DNA from: Actinomycetota bacterium
GTDB lineage: Bacteria > Actinomycetota > Acidimicrobiia > Acidimicrobiales > Iamiaceae
NCBI GenBank assembly: GCA_018268545.1
Contig: JAFDWI010000309.1
Span: 1-7,538, forward strand
Length of the DNA: 7,538 nucleotides
Reading direction: 5' to 3'
The translations under genes and the position numbers were made by a program. Shown here piece by piece: positions 4,956 to 7,538 of this stretch. A model generated the notes under the pieces. That model was not told the origin of the DNA, made no database searches, and saw only the letters and a program-made list of their open reading frames with translations. Every line of letters begins with the position of its first letter. The first letter of the stretch is position 1.

Positions 4956-6586
4956 CGACCGATGGCCGCGATGACGGCGTCGACGATCGCCTCGTGCACG
5001 GTTCGATTCGCCGAACGATCCGACCGGGCGACGATCGCCCGGACCCCGGTGCGTGAACCCGCGGCATTCGCGGCCGCAGCGAGTTCGTGGGTCGTGGCGA
5101 CGACCGAGCATTCGATGCCGTGCGCGGAGATGATCGCCACCGGGTCGGCGGCCTGGGGGGTGCCGAAGAGTGCCTCGAACCGGTCGTCGTCGAGTTGGTC
5201 ACGTTGGGGCAGGAACGAGAAGATCCCGCCGCCGCGATTGTCGACGACGACGATCGTGAGGTCGACACCCCGCTCGGCGAGGCCGGTCAAGGAACCCTGG
5301 TCGTGCAACAGAGCCAGGTCACCGATCACCAGCGTGGTCGGTGCCCCCGTGAGCGCGACGCCGAGCGCGGTCGACACGACGCCGTCGATCCCGTTCACCC
5401 CGCGGTTCGCGAGGACCCGGACATCGGGACGCGGTGCGCCGAAGGTCTCCAGGTCGCGGATCGGCATCGACGACGACACGACGACGGTCGACCCACTCGC
5501 CCGGGTTGTCAACACGAGCCGGGCGACCCCGGGTTCGGTGAGCGTCCCGGATGCGGCGAGGTGGTCGTCGACGACGGCGCCAGCGGTGTCACCCGCGGCC
5601 CGCCAACCCTCCGCCCAACCGGGCTCACCGCGCAGCGACAACACGGTCGGGGTGCGGAGCATCCAGGTCGCACGGTGCGCCGGGTCGATCCAACGAACAC
5701 CGGGAGCGAGGACGACCCGGGGCACATCCAGTGAGGCGAGCCACGTCGCCAGAGCCTTGGACGCGGGTGGCATGCCGGTCGAGACGATGAGGTCGGGACG
5801 ATGGTCGTCACGAAACGTCGGTGACCGGACGAGCAGGTCCCAGTGGGCGACGGTCCCCACAACGGCACCGCGGTGGTCGCTCAGCACGGGAACCGCGTCG
5901 AGGGTCAGACCGGCCGGAGCGTCGTGGCCGGAGATCACCAGCGGCCGGGTCGACGCGGCGCAAGCCTCGGCGAGGTCGGTCGGCGCCGGACGCGGCGAGC
6001 GCTCATCCCCGGCGCGGTGCCAGGGGGCGCCATCGCTCCGGCCGGGTGGCGGCTCGGGGGTCGGACCGTCGAGAAAGGGTTCGCGAAACGCCAGGTTCAA
6101 ATGCACCGGTCCCGGTCGTGGTCCGGTCGCCTCGCAGAATGCCCGCGACGCCAGGGATCGCCACGTTGCCGACATCGCGACGTCGGGCGGCCCCGGCTCG
6201 GCGAACCAGCGCACCGCACGTCCGTAGACGTGGGTCTGGTCGCTCGTCTGGGGGGCACCGACCCCGATGAGTTCGGCAGGCCGGTCCGCGGTGCACACGA
6301 TCAGCGGTACACCTGCCTGGTCGGCTTCGACGACGGCGGCGTGCAGGTGCATCGGCGCAGTGCCGCTCGTGCAGGCCAGAACGGTGGGCCGTCCCGACGC
6401 AAGGGCAGCCCCGAGTGCGGTGAACGATGCGCACCGCTCGTCGAGGATCACGTGGGTCGTCAGTGCCTCGGCGAGCGCGACGGCGAGCGGGGTGGAGCGT
6501 GAACCGGGGGAGATGACCGCGTCGGTCACCCCGGCACGCCGCCACTCGTCGACCAAGGTGCGACAGAACGAAAGGCCTGCGGACAT
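4952..6586 (-). CDS. menD: SEPHCHC synthase, MenD (thiamine-diphosphate-dependent)
   Basis: MenD decarboxylates 2-oxoglutarate on thiamine diphosphate and adds the succinyl-semialdehyde unit to isochorismate, the first committed step of the classical menaquinone pathway. The 544 residues are close to the 550-560 usual for the family. The N-terminal PYR domain carries VISPGSRSTPLAVAL (24-38), the cofactor-activating glutamate E50 in ILDERCASF, and CTSGTA (72-77). A more variable central domain follows (about 180-350). The C-terminal PP domain has LANRGVNGIDGVVSTALG (392-409), the Mg-ThDP motif IGDLALLHDQGSL (421-433) and VVVDNRGGGIFSFLP (446-460), where N450 completes the metal-binding motif. 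ATG at 6586 was chosen because MSAGLSFCRTLVDEW is the normal N-terminus; a GGAAG (6600-6596) lies nine bases upstream. It follows the menF stop by four bases and overlaps menH by four, so the three form one operon in pathway order. Confidence 0.95.
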   Translation of the reverse strand: MSAGLSFCRTLVDEWRRAGVTDAVISPGSRSTPLAVALAEALTTHVILDERCASFTALGAALASGRPTVLACTSGTAPMHLHAAVVEADQAGVPLIVCTADRPAELIGVGAPQTSDQTHVYGRAVRWFAEPGPPDVAMSATWRSLASRAFCEATGPRPGPVHLNLAFREPFLDGPTPEPPPGRSDGAPWHRAGDERSPRPAPTDLAEACAASTRPLVISGHDAPAGLTLDAVPVLSDHRGAVVGTVAHWDLLVRSPTFRDDHRPDLIVSTGMPPASKALATWLASLDVPRVVLAPGVRWIDPAHRATWMLRTPTVLSLRGEPGWAEGWRAAGDTAGAVVDDHLAASGTLTEPGVARLVLTTRASGSTVVVSSSMPIRDLETFGAPRPDVRVLANRGVNGIDGVVSTALGVALTGAPTTLVIGDLALLHDQGSLTGLAERGVDLTIVVVDNRGGGIFSFLPQRDQLDDDRFEALFGTPQAADPVAIISAHGIECSVVATTHELAAAANAAGSRTGVRAIVARSDRSANRTVHEAIVDAVIAAIGR

Positions 6587-6590
6587 CGGG

Positions 6591-7538
6591 TCAGTCTTCC
6601 AACACCGACAACATCGCCTGCAGTTTCGCGTCGGACTCGGCGAGTTCGCGTTCGGGGTCCGAGTCCGCGACGATCCCGCATCCTGCATGGATCCGTGCCC
6701 GCGTCGGGTCGTCGGGGTCGATCTGTGCGCAGCGGATCGTCACCGCCCAGCGCCCGTTGCCGGCACCGTCGGCCCACCCGACGGTTCCCGCGTAGCGGCC
6801 CCGGTCCCGCTCCTCGAGTTCGGCGATCAGCTCGGCCGCGGCGGAACGGGGTCGACCCGACACCGCAGGCGTGGGGTGCAGCGCATCTTGGAGCGTGAGC
6901 ACCGACGCCGCCGGCGTCGACAGCCGCCCCTCGACCCGGCTCGCGAGGTGGGTGACATTCGCGAGCGACACCATCGACGGTTCCGGCTCGAAGTCGAGCC
7001 AGCTCGTGAACTCGAGCAGGGTGTCGTGCACCATGTCGATGGTGAGGCGATGCTCGTGCCGGTACGTCGGTGACGCGAACAGCTCGGCTTTCAGGCGCGT
7101 GTCGACCTCGGGGTCGTCGGACCGCCGCGTCGTGCCCGCCATCGGTTGGGAACGGACCATGTCACCGTCACGTTCGACGAGGAGCTCGGGGCTCGCACCG
7201 ACGAGACCGTCGACGCTGAACACGTAGCACCCTGCGAACCGGTCGGCGAGGCGACGCGCGAGGCGACCGGGTGAGAACGGCGCGGTTGCTCGGGCCGCGA
7301 CTTCGCGTGCCAGCACGACCTTTTCGGCGCGGCCTGCCCGGATCGCCTCGGTCGCCGTGGAGACCGTCGCCTTCCAGTCATCGCGGTCGTCGACGTCCGT
7401 GAGGGTGATCGTGCCGGTCGGTTCGGTCGGCTCCGTCGGATCGGTCGGTTCGTCGCGGCGGAAGGAGGTCGCATCAGCGTCGCCGATGGGGGTCTCCCGG
7501 GACGTCCCGGCGGGCTCGACCCGGATCAGGTGGGTCGC
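6591..7538 (-). CDS. menF: isochorismate synthase, MenF (N-terminus beyond window edge)
   Basis: MenF isomerises chorismate to isochorismate, which feeds the adjacent MenD. The visible 315 residues (counted from the edge) hold nearly the whole chorismate-binding catalytic domain. AEKVVLAREVAARA contains the general-base lysine (K73, codon 7322-7320) expected of isochorismate synthases, and ASPELLVER (115-123) carries the general-acid glutamate E118. RSQPMAGTTRR (129-139), HEHR (161-164) and HPTPAVSGRPR (221-231) follow, then RYAGTVGW (248-255). The Mg-binding end GCGIVADSDPERELAESDAK has E298 and E301. Anthranilate and aminodeoxychorismate synthases share the fold; the KVVLAR lysine and the menD neighbour favour isochorismate synthase. 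The frame stays open to base 7538, so the GTG at 7316 is internal, not the start. Just before the catalytic core is an acidic, proline- and threonine-rich linker of four (E/D)PT units. The menD start lies four bases after its stop. Confidence 0.92.
   Translation of the reverse strand, partial: ATHLIRVEPAGTSRETPIGDADATSFRRDEPTDPTEPTEPTGTITLTDVDDRDDWKATVSTATEAIRAGRAEKVVLAREVAARATAPFSPGRLARRLADRFAGCYVFSVDGLVGASPELLVERDGDMVRSQPMAGTTRRSDDPEVDTRLKAELFASPTYRHEHRLTIDMVHDTLLEFTSWLDFEPEPSMVSLANVTHLASRVEGRLSTPAASVLTLQDALHPTPAVSGRPRSAAAELIAELEERDRGRYAGTVGWADGAGNGRWAVTIRCAQIDPDDPTRARIHAGCGIVADSDPERELAESDAKLQAMLSVLED
7416..7451. repeat. 9-bp tandem repeat (4 units) inside menF
   Basis: Four consecutive 9-mers on the plus strand read GGTCGGTTC (7416), GGTCGGCTC (7425), CGTCGGATC (7434) and GGTCGGTTC (7443). 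Units one and four are identical and the middle two differ by one or two bases. On the coding (minus) strand they translate as EPT, DPT, EPT, EPT. Because the unit is a multiple of three, gain or loss of copies would keep the reading frame. Confidence 0.85.

Noticed and set aside
4221..6227. A 668-codon open frame on the plus strand across menH and menD.
   Set aside because: It lies antisense to two genes with complete catalytic motifs. Its translation is low-complexity R/S/P/A-rich with no recognisable domain, as expected of a mirrored frame in high-G+C coding DNA.
6587..6688. An N-terminal extension of menD to 6688.
   Set aside because: It lies within the conserved C-terminus of menF in another frame, and its residues are Arg/Cys/Ser-rich; MSAGLSFCRTLVDEW is the proper MenD N-terminus.
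7314..7316. GTG at 7316 as the start of menF.
   Set aside because: The frame continues upstream to the window edge and includes the catalytic KVVLAR segment and preceding helix, so this GTG is an internal valine or leucine-side codon and not the start.
1..7538. A new defence, CRISPR, toxin-antitoxin or secondary-metabolite system.
   Set aside because: Every long coding region is accounted for by a known family, and no spaced repeats, small paired genes or unexplained large frames remain.

Overview
This is a gene-dense, high-G+C window (roughly two-thirds or more G+C by eye) from what is probably an actinomycete-type bacterium (Actinomycetota). The evidence is a short MenE of about 350 residues with its phosphate loop near residue 66, a MenA of exactly 292 residues with actinobacterial-style motifs, a Maf protein with a CDSM motif in place of the usual ADT(V/L), GTG starts, and start codons with little or no Shine-Dalgarno. 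A lineage such as Acidimicrobiia would fit, but the sequence alone does not settle the class.

The window is essentially a menaquinone (vitamin K2) biosynthesis locus with a regulator/exporter pair set inside it. From left to right: a Maf-type nucleotide pyrophosphatase (minus strand, C-terminus cut by the window edge) follows menE (minus) and overlaps its stop codon. menE diverges from menA (plus) across a 52-bp gap. menA converges on a LysR-type regulator (minus). The regulator diverges, across a 46-bp AT-rich promoter island, from a TauE/SafE-family membrane exporter (plus). The exporter converges on menH with overlapping stop codons. The right half is a minus-strand operon read menF -> menD -> menH with 4-bp spacing and then a 4-bp overlap; the start of menF lies beyond the right edge.

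Known pathway logic: MenF turns chorismate into isochorismate, MenD makes SEPHCHC from it with 2-oxoglutarate, and MenH eliminates pyruvate to give SHCHC. MenC (not in this window) makes o-succinylbenzoate, MenE activates it to the CoA ester, and MenB (not here) closes the ring to DHNA-CoA. MenA prenylates DHNA in the membrane, and MenG/UbiE (not here) methylates it. Five of the menaquinone enzymes are therefore here; menB, menC and menG must lie elsewhere.

I found no RNA genes, CRISPR array, insertion sequence or origin, and no stretch of 300 bases without a gene. Most of the window is ordinary metabolism. The points worth a second look are the LysR/TauE pair within the menaquinone locus, its near-symmetric divergent promoter and ambiguous exporter start, the tightly packed divergent menE/menA control region, the menE-maf coupling, and a 9-bp tandem repeat coding an (E/D)PT linker in MenF.
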